NCBI RefSeq assembly: GCF_039536205.1
Contig: NZ_BAAAYL010000001.1
Coordinates: 2,852,001-2,916,000, forward strand
DNA length: 64,000 nt
Direction: 5' to 3'
Source of the DNA: Streptomyces sannanensis
Lineage (GTDB): Bacteria > Actinomycetota > Actinomycetes > Streptomycetales > Streptomycetaceae
A program made the position numbers and the translations under genes. A model generated the notes under the pieces. It did no database searches, was not told the DNA's origin, and saw nothing but the letters and a program-made list of their open reading frames with translations. The stretch's first letter is position 1. Each line of letters opens with the position of its first letter. Shown one piece after another: positions 35,327 to 42,971 of the stretch.

Positions 35327-35463
35327 AGGTGCGGCTCCTTGCGGTGTTGAGCACGTCTGGAGGGGTGGCGGACCGCGCTGTCCGACGCTTCCAGGATAGG
35401 TGCCGTTCCGTGCCGTCTTGCCGTGTCCCGGCCTGCCGCTGCCATACTTACGTCGCCGTAGGT

Positions 35464-35496
35464 TACGGAACCGTAGCCATAAGTTACGGAACCGTA
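35464..35496. promoter_or_regulatory. Twin TACGGAACCGTA operators upstream of desaturase
   Basis: Two identical 12-bp palindromes TACGGAACCGTA lie at 35464-35475 and 35485-35496, 21 bp apart (two helical turns), within the longer repeat GTTACGGAACCGTAGCC. They sit 42 bp before the desaturase ATG and just after a candidate -10 (CATACT, 35443-35448). A TetR-family gene overlaps the end of the desaturase gene, so these are probably its sites and would give feedback control. Confidence 0.75.
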
Positions 35497-35537
35497 GCCG
35501 TGCACTCGCCCTATTCCTCACCCCACAGGGGAATCCC

Positions 35538-36518
35538 ATGACCTCACGCTCCGACGTGATCGAAGACGACCGGAAGCCGGCCGACTACGAGCTCCCCTCC
35601 GCCACACTGGGCGGGGACAACAAGCGGTCGATCGAGCAGATCACGCTGCTGCTGTTCATCACGGTGCCGTTCCTCGCGCTGCTCGCGGCCGTGCCGCTGG
35701 CCTGGGGCTGGGGGGCGAGCTGGCTGGACCTGGGCCTGATGGTGGCCATGTACTTCATCAGCTGCCACGGCATCACGATCGGCTTCCACCGCTATTTCAC
35801 GCATGGTTCCTTCAAGGCGAAGCGCCCGCTGCGGATCTCCCTCGCGATCATGGGGTCCCTTGCCGTCGAGGGTCCCCTGGTGCGCTGGGTGGCGGATCAT
35901 CGCAAGCACCACAAGTTCTCCGACGCGGAGGGGGACCCGCACTCGCCGTGGCGGTTCGGTGAGACGGTTCCGGCCCTGATGAAGGGCCTGTGGTGGGCCC
36001 ATATCGGCTGGATGTTCGACGAGGAGCAGACTCCTCAGCACAAGTACGCCCCGGATCTGATCAAGGACCCGGCGATCCGCCGGATCTCCCGCCAGTTCAT
36101 GCTCTGGACGGTCGTCTCGCTGGCGATCCCGCCGCTGGTCGGCGGTCTGGTCACGATGTCCTGGTGGGGCGCCTTCACCGCCTTCTTCTGGGGCTCCCTG
36201 GTCCGCGTGGCCCTTCTCCACCACGTCACCTGGTCCATCAACTCCATCTGCCACGCCGTGGGCAAGCGCCCCTTCAAGTCCCGGGACCGTTCCGGCAACG
36301 TCTGGTGGCTGGCCGTCCTGTCCTGCGGCGAGTCCTGGCACAACCTGCACCACGCCGACCCGACGTCCGCCCGGCACGGCGTGATGCGCGGCCAGGTCGA
36401 TTCCAGCGCGCGGCTGATCCGCTGGTTCGAGCAGCTCGGCTGGGCGTACGACGTGCGCTGGCCGACTGCGGCCCGTATCGATGCCCGGCGCAAGGGCCAG
36501 CCCGTGAACGCGGCATGA
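35538..36518 (+). CDS. Acyl-CoA/acyl-lipid delta-9-type fatty acid desaturase
   Basis: 326 aa membrane desaturase. Three His boxes ligate the di-iron centre: HRYFTH (84-89), HRKHH (121-125), and a C-terminal HNLHH in [12 protein letters not shown]. Four or so membrane helices ([32 protein letters not shown] and others) hold the active site. It inserts a double bond into saturated acyl chains and adjusts membrane fluidity; ferredoxin/reductase partners are encoded elsewhere. ATG at 35538. It is the first gene of a two-gene operon with TetR. Confidence 0.93.
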   Translation: MTSRSDVIEDDRKPADYELPSATLGGDNKRSIEQITLLLFITVPFLALLAAVPLAWGWGASWLDLGLMVAMYFISCHGITIGFHRYFTHGSFKAKRPLRISLAIMGSLAVEGPLVRWVADHRKHHKFSDAEGDPHSPWRFGETVPALMKGLWWAHIGWMFDEEQTPQHKYAPDLIKDPAIRRISRQFMLWTVVSLAIPPLVGGLVTMSWWGAFTAFFWGSLVRVALLHHVTWSINSICHAVGKRPFKSRDRSGNVWWLAVLSCGESWHNLHHADPTSARHGVMRGQVDSSARLIRWFEQLGWAYDVRWPTAARIDARRKGQPVNAA

Positions 36519-37189
36519 TTGAGAACGTGGCGATCGACGGCAGTAGCAGCAACGGCAACAGGACCCGGCGCACCCGGCGCACCCGCATGACCGGCAAGGA
36601 GCGCCGGGAGCAGCTGCTCGATGTCGGCCGTACCCTCTTCGCCGAGAAGGGCTTCGAGGGCACGTCGGTGGAGGAGATCGCCGCGAAGGCGGGCGTCTCC
36701 AAGCCGGTGGTGTACGAGCACTTCGGCGGCAAGGAGGGCCTGTACGCCGTCGTGGTCGACCGGGAGATGCGCTCCCTGCTGGACATGGTCACCGGCGCTC
36801 TGACGGCCGGGCATCCGCGGGAGCTGCTCGAGCAGGCCGCGTTCGCCCTGCTCGACTACATCGAGCGGTACACGGACGGCTTCCGCATCCTGGTCCGTGA
36901 CTCGCCGGTGGCCCAGTCCACCGGCACGTTCGCCTCGCTGATCAGCGATATCGCCACACAGGTGGAGGACATCCTGGGCCTGGAGTTCAAGGCCCGCGGC
37001 TTCGACCCCAAGCTGGCCCCGCTCTATGCCCAGGCCCTGGTCGGCATGGTCGCGCTGACCGGCCAGTGGTGGCTGGACGTCCGCAAGCCCCAGAAGGCGG
37101 AGGTCGCGGCCCATCTGGTCAACCTGGCCTGGCACGGCCTGGACGGCCTGGAGCCGAAGCCCCGGCTGGTCGGCCACCGCAAGGACTGA
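36515..37189 (+). CDS. TetR/AcrR-family regulator of desaturase operon
   Basis: 224 aa. A basic N-terminal leader (NRTRRTRRTRMTGKERREQL) precedes the TetR HTH (FEGTSVEEIAAKAGVSKPVV then YEHFGGKEGLYAVVVD) and an all-helical ligand-binding domain. ATG at 36515 overlaps the desaturase stop by 4 bp, so the two are translationally coupled. It probably represses the operon through the twin TACGGAACCGTA sites and responds to a fatty-acyl ligand; this is inferred from arrangement. Confidence 0.92.
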   Translation: MIENVAIDGSSSNGNRTRRTRRTRMTGKERREQLLDVGRTLFAEKGFEGTSVEEIAAKAGVSKPVVYEHFGGKEGLYAVVVDREMRSLLDMVTGALTAGHPRELLEQAAFALLDYIERYTDGFRILVRDSPVAQSTGTFASLISDIATQVEDILGLEFKARGFDPKLAPLYAQALVGMVALTGQWWLDVRKPQKAEVAAHLVNLAWHGLDGLEPKPRLVGHRKD

Positions 37190-37525
37190 CCTCCGGGGGG
37201 TGCCGCGCTGCTGTGCGACGGCCGGTCGTACGCCGCGGCTGCCAAGCCACAGGCGGCACCCGGCTGACGGCCGCGCGCCCGCGAGGGGCTCGCCGATCCC
37301 GAGTTCCACGCGCTGGCCCAGCACCACAGCAGCTGAAAGCCCGCCCTGGAGGCGGTCGGGCCCGCCTGTCTGCCGGCGACCGCACACGTTGCCCGGGACC
37401 TTCGCCCGCCTGTGATGCTGCTCCGCGCAGACGCCGAGGCAGTTACCTTCCTGACCTCGCCACGTCGCTTTGGGTGACCGCCTGGGCACTGCGGGCCGGC
37501 CTGCCCCTTCACCGGACTCCGCCGC
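37190..37525. other. 336-bp degenerate region, no intact gene
   Basis: No frame here has a start, ribosome binding site and recognisable protein. Short plus-strand stretches such as EGLADPEFHALAQHHSS read protein-like but are broken by stops, so this may be the residue of a decayed gene next to the IS-disrupted locus. Confidence 0.4.
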
Positions 37526-37684
37526 TCAGCGGAACTCGTGGACCACTTGAATCCTGCCGACGATGTGGGTGTTGAACTCGTCGAGCTCTTCAGCCGGTAC
37601 CCACAGCTCAAGGATCGTCTGCCCGCCTGCCTGCTGGACGGGATACCGGCTCAAGAACTCCGACTCGACCTCGAAACGGGTGAC
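37526..37684 (-). pseudogene. ADP-ribosylation/crystallin-J1-annotated protein, C-terminal part (split by IS)
   Basis: The minus-strand frame encodes FEVESEFLSRYPVQQAGG, then TILELWVPAEELDEFN and HIVGRIQVVHEFR, followed by a stop at 37526. This is the C-terminal half of a ~117-aa Streptomyces protein commonly annotated ADP-ribosylation/crystallin J1, of unknown function. The N-terminal half lies at 39081-39285, beyond the IS element. Removing the IS and one 10-bp duplicate restores an uninterrupted 354-bp gene. Confidence 0.92.
37675..37684. repeat. Target-site duplication, left copy
   Basis: AACGGGTGAC immediately left of the IS inverted repeat is identical to 39081-39090 on the right side. 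A 10-bp duplication is within the range for ISAs1-family transposition. Confidence 0.95.
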
Positions 37685-37780
37685 CAGGGGCATTGCGTGA
37701 TTGGGATTGGTCCGATTCGCCGGTCTCATGAGCGACGTGGCGTCATGTCCGTTGTGCGGCAAGGGGCCCGGGAGAGCGGA

Positions 37781-37846
37781 GCAGGCACGGTGCTGGTGAT
37801 CATGTGGTTGTCGAGACCCATGAGAACCGAGCGAGACCGTGCCTGC
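37781..37846 (+). promoter_or_regulatory. Inverted repeat overlapping the transposase start
   Basis: GCAGGCACGGT (37781-37791) and ACCGTGCCTGC (37836-37846) form a perfect 11-bp stem. The GTG start at 37839 lies in the 3' arm, so transcripts entering from outside would hide the start codon. This resembles the protective leader hairpins of other IS elements. Confidence 0.65.
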
Positions 37847-39044
37847 CCGAACATCATCGCCCATCCCTTCCGCACTGGAGCAACTGGGCTCCCCGACTGA
37901 TCCCCTCACCTCAAGCGATGTCGCTGACCTGCGGCGTTTCCTGATCCTGGTCGCCGATCCCCGCGATGCACGAGGACTGCGGTATCCGGCCCTCGCGTTG
38001 CTGTGCGCGGCCGTCTCGGCGGTGCTGACAGGGGCTCGCTCGCTCATCGCTATCAGCGAGTGGATCACGGATGCCCCGCAGCATGTGCTGGGCGTCCTCG
38101 GCTTCGCTGCCGATCCACTTACTGGTCTGCGGCCGGTGCCGCACGCCGCAACCGTGCGCCGCCTGCTGCAGCGTGTGGACGGTGACGCGCTGGACGCGGC
38201 GATCAGCGCGTATCTGCAGGCCAGAACGCCGCCCCCGGTGGAGCCGGAGGCGGAGCAAGGGCCGGTGCGACGGGTGATCGCGGTCGACGGCAAGGTGGTC
38301 CGCGGATCGCGAACCGCAACGGCCGCGGCGATCCAGCTGCTGGCGGCGATGGACCACCACGGCGTGGTCCTGGCCCAGCGGCAGGTCGCTTCCAAGAGCA
38401 ACGAGATCCCCTCCTTCGCGCCGTTGCTGGACGGTCTCGGGCTGGAGAACACGGTGGTGACCGCCGACGCCCTGCACACCCAGCACGACCACGGGGCCTA
38501 TCTGACCAGTCGCGGCGCGCACTACGTGGCCGTCGTGAAGAAGAACCATCCGGGCCTGTACGCCCAGGTCAGGAAGCTGCCCTGGCGTGACATCCCACTC
38601 GGGCACCGCACTCGCGACCACGCCCACCACCGCGACGAGATCCGCCGGCTCAAGGTCGCCGGGTTCAGCCACCTCGACTACCCCGGCGCCCGCCAGGCAA
38701 TCCAAGTCGTACGGTGGCGGCGCGACTTGAGCACCGGGAAGCTGACCATCGAGCGCGTCTACCTGATCACCAGCCTGAGCGTTTTCGACGCCACCTGCAC
38801 CGAGTTCGCCACCTGGATCAGAGGCCACTGGGGTATCGAGAACCTCCTGCACCACGTGCGGGACCGCACGTTCCGCGAGGACGACTCCAAGGTCCGCACC
38901 GGCACCCTGCCCCGCGCCATGGCCTCCTTGCGCAACCTCGCCATCAGCGTCTTCCGCCAGGACGGCCAGACCAACATCGCCGCCGCCCTCCGCCACACCG
39001 GCCGCGACTACCACCGGCCCCTACGAGCCCTCGGTCTCGCGTGA
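37839..39044 (+). CDS. ISAs1-family transposase
   Basis: 401 aa DDE transposase, full length. The N-terminal domain carries [20 protein letters not shown] and [20 protein letters not shown]. The catalytic triad is D150 in [13 protein letters not shown]210 in [10 protein letters not shown] and E334 in [20 protein letters not shown]. Start is GTG at 37839, which lies in a hairpin arm. Codon use matches the host, with no frameshift or stop. Confidence 0.96.
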   Translation: MPARTSSPIPSALEQLGSPTDPLTSSDVADLRRFLILVADPRDARGLRYPALALLCAAVSAVLTGARSLIAISEWITDAPQHVLGVLGFAADPLTGLRPVPHAATVRRLLQRVDGDALDAAISAYLQARTPPPVEPEAEQGPVRRVIAVDGKVVRGSRTATAAAIQLLAAMDHHGVVLAQRQVASKSNEIPSFAPLLDGLGLENTVVTADALHTQHDHGAYLTSRGAHYVAVVKKNHPGLYAQVRKLPWRDIPLGHRTRDHAHHRDEIRRLKVAGFSHLDYPGARQAIQVVRWRRDLSTGKLTIERVYLITSLSVFDATCTEFATWIRGHWGIENLLHHVRDRTFREDDSKVRTGTLPRAMASLRNLAISVFRQDGQTNIAAALRHTGRDYHRPLRALGLA

Positions 39045-39080
39045 CGAACCCAGACAGATCTCGATCATGCAATGACCCTG

Positions 39081-39090
39081 AACGGGTGAC
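39081..39090. repeat. Target-site duplication, right copy
   Basis: AACGGGTGAC directly follows the right inverted repeat and equals 37675-37684. It falls in codons for VTR of the interrupted gene. Confidence 0.95.
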
Positions 39091-39285
39091 GAAGCCGGCG
39101 CCATCGTGCTTCACGTTCCAGTCTCTTGCGATCTTCACCGCGTAGTCCTCGTTGAGGACCGGATAGAAGATCGGCTGCTCCGGCAGTCGAGGCGGCCAGG
39201 CGCGCCAGTCCAGTTCGCGGACCAGGTCCAGCTCCTTGGGGCCGATGGGGCGCCACAGGGTCGTCGTTACTTGCTGGCCGGTCAT
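39081..39285 (-). pseudogene. ADP-ribosylation/crystallin-J1-annotated protein, N-terminal part (split by IS)
   Basis: ATG at 39285 opens a frame reading TTTLWRPIGPKELDLVREL, then WPPRLPEQPIFYPVLNEDYA, KIARDWNVKHDGAGFVTR, and then enters the IS. It is the 5' part of the gene whose remainder is at 37526-37684. The upstream flank (39286-39457) should hold its promoter. The insertion removes about 45% of the protein. Confidence 0.92.
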
Positions 39286-39457
39286 GGGAACCACTCTCTG
39301 AACTTGGCAAACCACCGATGCGGCTGGCCGGGAGACCTGACGGTACCGACAGTGCAGGCGCAGCGACCACGAAGTTTCCGTACCTCATCCACGGACCTGA
39401 CCAGCAGTTACGGGACATCCCTTAGCCGAACAGCTCTCCGCCGCGTTCATTGACCAG

Positions 39458-39685
39458 CTACAGGCTGCGAGAACCGACGGCGCAAACTTCGTCCAGGAAC
39501 GACGTGAACACACATATGGGCAGGACTATCACGGGCCCCTGCGGGTTCATGGAGTCGCGCACGGCAACCATGTCCTCCACACGCGCGACCTCGACGCACT
39601 CGTTGCCTTCGCCGCCGCTGTAACTGCTCTTGCGCCAGGCAGTGGCGGCTGGCATCTCCACCCGAGTGGATACGCGATCAGTCAT
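39458..39685 (-). CDS. DUF397 small protein
   Basis: 75 aa. The DUF397 core is clear: WRKSSYSGGEGNECVEVA then VAVRDSMNPQGPVIVL. The usual ending (a Phe/Trp-rich helix) is replaced by CVFTSFLDEVCAVGSRSL, so the C-terminus may have diverged. DUF397 proteins pair with XRE/DUF5753 regulators (WhiJ/BldB-type systems) and modulate development or antibiotic genes. ATG at 39685 lies 8 bp inside the regulator gene's end. Confidence 0.9.
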   Translation of the reverse strand: MTDRVSTRVEMPAATAWRKSSYSGGEGNECVEVARVEDMVAVRDSMNPQGPVIVLPICVFTSFLDEVCAVGSRSL

Positions 39686-40553
39686 GGGACAGCTCCTGTC
39701 GTGCCTTGGCCAGCAGCCTCAGTGACGCTGACGTATCAGCGGCCTGCGAACGAAGGTAGTCGAAGGTCAACTTATAAGCGCCGACGTCGTCACCGTCATC
39801 GAGATACAGGCCGCGCCGCCGCATCTCGATGTAGACCACGGCCATGGAGTTGAGGGGGTTCCGTTCGTCGTCCCTGCCGAGGATCACGAAGTGTCCGGCC
39901 CCTGCGGCATGCGCGCCGGCGCTGAACGGCAGGATCTGGATGTCGACGGTCGGGCTCTGCGTCACGTCGTGCAGGTGCCGCAATTGCTCCTCCATCACCG
40001 CCGGACTACCGACCGTCCGTCGCAACACCGCCTCATCGAGAACCGCCCACAGGTGCAACGGCGGCTCCCTCTTGAAGATGCCCTGTCGCTGCATGCGAGC
40101 GTCCACCATCCGTTCGATCACGTCGCCAGGGCTCCGGACTTCACGCGCCTGATGAATCGCCAGCGCGTACTCCCGGGTCTGCAGCAAGCCAGGGATCACC
40201 GTGTTCGCGTAGACGTGCTCGTACTCGGCCTCCTGCTCGAAGGAGACCAAAGGATCCATCCACTCCGGCACCGCACTGTTGCCGACCCACCAGCCGTCGG
40301 CCTGTGATCTGGCCACCTGGACGAGAGCGTCCCGCTCCTCCGCGGACGCGTCGCAGGCGTCCGCGATGGCCTTCACCGTGGCCCAGCGGATACGCGCCCG
40401 GTCCTGCCACATCTCGTACCGGCTCACGGTCGCCTTGCTGACCCCAGCCCGTTGGGCGACTTGCACCTGCGTGAGACCGCAGCGTTCCCGCAGCGCCACG
40501 AGCCCTCGTGCGATCTGCATACGGCCGGCCGGTCCTGTCAGCGTGGCCGTCAT
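39678..40553 (-). CDS. XRE-family HTH regulator with DUF5753 domain
   Basis: 291 aa. The N-terminal HTH (LRERCGLTQVQVAQRAGVSK then ATVSRYEMW) is followed by the DUF5753 domain with FEQEAEYEHVYANTVIPGLL, QTREYALAIHQA, and LHLWAVLDEAVLRRTVGSPA. These regulators act with a DUF397 partner, encoded here downstream with an 8-bp overlap. ATG at 40553. A nested palindrome at 40677-40705 in the divergent promoter region is a likely operator. Confidence 0.95.
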   Translation of the reverse strand: MTATLTGPAGRMQIARGLVALRERCGLTQVQVAQRAGVSKATVSRYEMWQDRARIRWATVKAIADACDASAEERDALVQVARSQADGWWVGNSAVPEWMDPLVSFEQEAEYEHVYANTVIPGLLQTREYALAIHQAREVRSPGDVIERMVDARMQRQGIFKREPPLHLWAVLDEAVLRRTVGSPAVMEEQLRHLHDVTQSPTVDIQILPFSAGAHAAGAGHFVILGRDDERNPLNSMAVVYIEMRRRGLYLDDGDDVGAYKLTFDYLRSQAADTSASLRLLAKARQELSHD

Positions 40554-40676
40554 CTCCGCTACCTCCCGGCGCCAACACCATCAACGCGGCGAGCGTACGC
40601 GCCACTTGCCGCGGCCGGGGTCCGCGAGTTCGGTCGGCCACTCACATGAGTGAAGTCCAACCGCCTCGCATCTATT

Positions 40677-40705
40677 CATTGGAATCCAATGGAATGCTTC
40701 CAATG
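40677..40705. promoter_or_regulatory. Nested palindromic operator in XRE/small-gene divergent region
   Basis: CATTGGAA (40677-40684) and TTCCAATG (40698-40705) are inverted arms. Inside, ATTGGAATCCAAT (40678-40690) and TGGAATGCTTCCA (40690-40702) are themselves palindromic. The AT-rich cluster sits between the divergent XRE gene and the plus-strand small genes and is the best candidate binding site for the XRE protein. Confidence 0.7.
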
Positions 40706-40737
40706 ATCTCGCCGCCTCGGTTGCACAAGGAACAGCC

Positions 40738-40977
40738 ATGGCAATGCACATCCCCGCCGACCTCCGTATCGGCACCCACGACCCCCTCCGCCTCCCGCCT
40801 GAGTCGTGGCGTCGGCTGTACGGGCTGGCCTGCGCCCGGTGTGGCGGCACCGAGTCGCTCCGGCCCGGCGGGCACGCGTACACCCGCAGCGCCGACGGCG
40901 CGCGGCTCGGCTGGGCCGTGAACGTCTGCGCGGCGTGTTCCACGCAAGCGGATGACCGGACAACGAATGGGAGTTGA
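40738..40977 (+). CDS. Small zinc-ribbon-like hypothetical protein
   Basis: 79 aa. Two Cys pairs, LACARCGGTE (about 31-40) and NVCAACST (about 62-69), suggest a zinc ribbon. HAYTRSADGARLGWAV lies between them. ATG at 40738 has AAGGA 6 nt upstream. It is divergent from the XRE regulator and first in a row of three tiny genes; such genes commonly accompany XRE/DUF397 pairs in Streptomyces. Function unknown. Confidence 0.75.
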   Translation: MAMHIPADLRIGTHDPLRLPPESWRRLYGLACARCGGTESLRPGGHAYTRSADGARLGWAVNVCAACSTQADDRTTNGS

Positions 40978-40981
40978 GGAC

Positions 40982-41170
40982 ATGACCAGCCTCATCAGCC
41001 ACGCTCTGCACCACCTCCGCACCTTCATCGCCCCGCGCGGCAGGCACCGGGCCAGGCCGTACGACAGTCACCAACGGCGGCAGCGGCGCCGACGGCGTCG
41101 GGCGCTCTGGCTGGCGACGTACGGCATCGACACCGGGCCACGCCGCATCCACGGTGTGGAGGTGGCCTGA
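40982..41170 (+). CDS. Small Arg-rich hypothetical protein
   Basis: 62 aa, strongly basic, with QRRQRRRRRRALWLATYG in the middle and an amphipathic start (SLISHALHHLRTFIAPRG). ATG at 40982 lies 4 bp after the previous stop, with GAGG close by. The next gene starts within its stop codon (TGATG), indicating coupled translation. No family recognised. Confidence 0.65.
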   Translation: MTSLISHALHHLRTFIAPRGRHRARPYDSHQRRQRRRRRRALWLATYGIDTGPRRIHGVEVA

Positions 41171-41448
41171 TGGACCCCGTACAGCGCGCCCGGCTCCTCC
41201 CCTGGACCGGGCCGGAAGGCAGGCCCTGTTATCTCCTGACCGACGGCACTGGACAACTCTCCCGGGTCGCCGACCGCATCGAGGCCGTGCAGCTCGGGAT
41301 GGGCGGTGATCTGCTCGCGCACGCGCTGGCGCTGCTCGCCGAAGGCGAGCTGGCCGTCGAGGAACTGCGCGTCCTGGCCGGCCACCTGACCGAGGCCCTG
41401 CGCGATGTGCTCCGTATCGCCGAAAGCCGGGGTGCACGCCTACGATGA
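41170..41448 (+). CDS. Small helical hypothetical protein
   Basis: 92 aa. A short beta segment (GRPCYLLTDGTGQLSRVAD) precedes a helical pair (IEAVQLGMGGDLLAHALALL, AVEELRVLAGHLTEALRDVL). ATG at 41170 shares one base with the preceding TGA. Last of the three small genes. Common beside XRE/DUF397 loci in Streptomyces; function unknown. Confidence 0.75.
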   Translation: MDPVQRARLLPWTGPEGRPCYLLTDGTGQLSRVADRIEAVQLGMGGDLLAHALALLAEGELAVEELRVLAGHLTEALRDVLRIAESRGARLR

Positions 41449-41479
41449 CGCGGGCGCGGCGCGCCGTTAGCGTGACAGC

Positions 41480-42127
41480 ATGACAGCTGCATTGCTTGAG
41501 GACGCGGTCGCGCTCGCCAAGGAAGCCGCACCCAGGGCCATACTCGGCCTGACCGGCCCTCCCGCCGCCGGCAAGTCCACGCTCGCCACGCACCTGGTCG
41601 ATGAGGTCAACCGCCGTCTCGGGCCCGACACGGCGGCGTACCTGCCCATGGACGGGTTCCATCTCTCCAACCTTCAACTGCAGCGGATGGGGAGGCAAAA
41701 CCGCAAAGGCGCGCCCGACACCTTCGACGTGCACGGGTACGTGGCACTTCTGCACCGGGTGACTGGTGTGGTCGAGCACGACATCTACGTGCCCAGCTAC
41801 GACCGCACCCTTCACGAGCCCATCGCCGCGAGGCTGGTGGTCGCTCCCGAGACCAAGCTCGTCATCACCGAGGGCAACTACCTGGCCAGCGATGAGTCGG
41901 TGTGGCGGGAAGTCCGCAAGTTCCTTCGTGCACTCTGGTACATCGAGACCGCCGATGAAGTACGGGAGAGCCGTTTGGCCGAGCGGCAGATCACCGGCGG
42001 GCGGAACCACGACGAGGCATGGGCGTGGGTCGAGAGCAATGACCGCCCGAATGGCGAGGTCGTGAAGAAGACCCGCGACAACTGCACCCGCGTGGTCGTT
42101 CCGGGGACCATCACCCCGGCGCCTTGA
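41480..42127 (+). CDS. P-loop nucleoside/sugar kinase (FrcK/uridine-kinase-like)
   Basis: 215 aa. Walker A is GLTGPPAAGKSTLATHL (about 23-39), followed by YLPMDGFHLSNLQLQRMGR and RKGAPDTFDVHGY, the substrate-binding segment of the panK/uridine-kinase superfamily. Then ITEGNYLASDESVWREV and a lid with ESRLAERQITGGRNHDEAWA. Members of this branch phosphorylate sugars or nucleosides; the exact substrate is unknown. ATG at 41480 may be leaderless (TAGCGT 7 nt before). Its 3' end overlaps the convergent PfkB-type gene by 17 bp. Confidence 0.88.
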   Translation: MTAALLEDAVALAKEAAPRAILGLTGPPAAGKSTLATHLVDEVNRRLGPDTAAYLPMDGFHLSNLQLQRMGRQNRKGAPDTFDVHGYVALLHRVTGVVEHDIYVPSYDRTLHEPIAARLVVAPETKLVITEGNYLASDESVWREVRKFLRALWYIETADEVRESRLAERQITGGRNHDEAWAWVESNDRPNGEVVKKTRDNCTRVVVPGTITPAP

Positions 42128-42971
42128 CCATCCAGGTCCTGGTTCCGAAGGACGCGCAGGCCAGGGTGGCCACCTCGGCCGCACGGGCGAGGACCTCGGG
42201 GAACGGCAGGCCCAGATAGTAGGTGAGGGCGCCGTGCAGGATGTCACCCGCGCCCAGCGTGTCCGCCACCTCGACCTGCGGCACGGCGACCGACCCCGTT
42301 CCTTCGGGCCCGGTCCACAGGATCGGGGCATCGCCCCGGCTGACGGCTGCCCGGGGGACTCCGGAGGCCAGCAGGTAGCGGAGAACGTCTTCGTGGCTGC
42401 TCGCGCCTGGCGGGCGGAAATCGGCCGAGCAGACGGCGACATCGATGAGCGGTAGCAGCTTCTCCGTGCCCGGTTTCCAGCTGCCGCCGTCGAACACCGT
42501 GGGCACGCCAGCATTCCGGGCCGTTTCGGCCACATGGATCGCAAGGGCCATGTGGTGTCCGTCGAACTCGACGGAGTCGACGCCTTCAAGGAGTTCTTCC
42601 AGGTCTTGTGGCGGTTCGAGGTCGATTCCCGTTGCGTTGACGGATGCAACCGCGCGTTCCCCTGTCGAGTCCGTCACCAGGATGCTGGAGACCGTTGGCG
42701 GCTCGGCGGCGTCCGGGTTGAGGTCGATGATGTGGACGCCTAGAGCGCCCAGGTCAGCCGTGATGCCCGCGGCCAGAGGATGCCCGCCGATGCCGGTCAG
42801 CAGCGTGGCCCGCCCACCCAGATGGCTGAATGCCGCGGCGGCGTTCGCTGCCGGACCGCCTGCCGCAATGGTCTGCGCCAGTGCGGTCACCTTTTCGTTC
42901 GGGCCCGGCACGTGCTCCACGAGCTGAATGACATCCAGGGTGCACAGGCCGACGAAGAGCGACCTAGGCAC
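42111..42971 (-). CDS. PfkB-family carbohydrate/nucleoside kinase
   Basis: 286 aa. PfkB hallmarks: an N-terminal GGPAANAAAAFSHLGGRATL substrate motif and the C-terminal anion-hole/catalytic DTLGAGDILHGALTYYLG. Ribokinase-family members phosphorylate ribose, fructose, nucleosides and related sugars. GTG at 42971 has AGGAG 5 nt upstream; a longer in-frame reading adds unlikely residues. The start overlaps the two-TM protein gene stop by 8 bp, so the pair is co-translated. Confidence 0.92.
   Translation of the reverse strand: MPRSLFVGLCTLDVIQLVEHVPGPNEKVTALAQTIAAGGPAANAAAAFSHLGGRATLLTGIGGHPLAAGITADLGALGVHIIDLNPDAAEPPTVSSILVTDSTGERAVASVNATGIDLEPPQDLEELLEGVDSVEFDGHHMALAIHVAETARNAGVPTVFDGGSWKPGTEKLLPLIDVAVCSADFRPPGASSHEDVLRYLLASGVPRAAVSRGDAPILWTGPEGTGSVAVPQVEVADTLGAGDILHGALTYYLGLPFPEVLARAAEVATLACASFGTRTWMVKAPG

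Larger units (their letters stand above)
37685..39080 (+). mobile_element. ISAs1-family insertion sequence (1396 bp, complete)
   Basis: The element is bounded by imperfect inverted repeats: left CAGGGGCATTGCGTGATTGG and right (reverse complement) CAGGGTCATTGCATGATCGA, matching at 18 of the first 22 positions. It contains one intact transposase gene and is flanked by the 10-bp duplication AACGGGTGAC. Intact repeats, transposase and duplication point to a recent insertion that may still be mobile. Confidence 0.96.
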
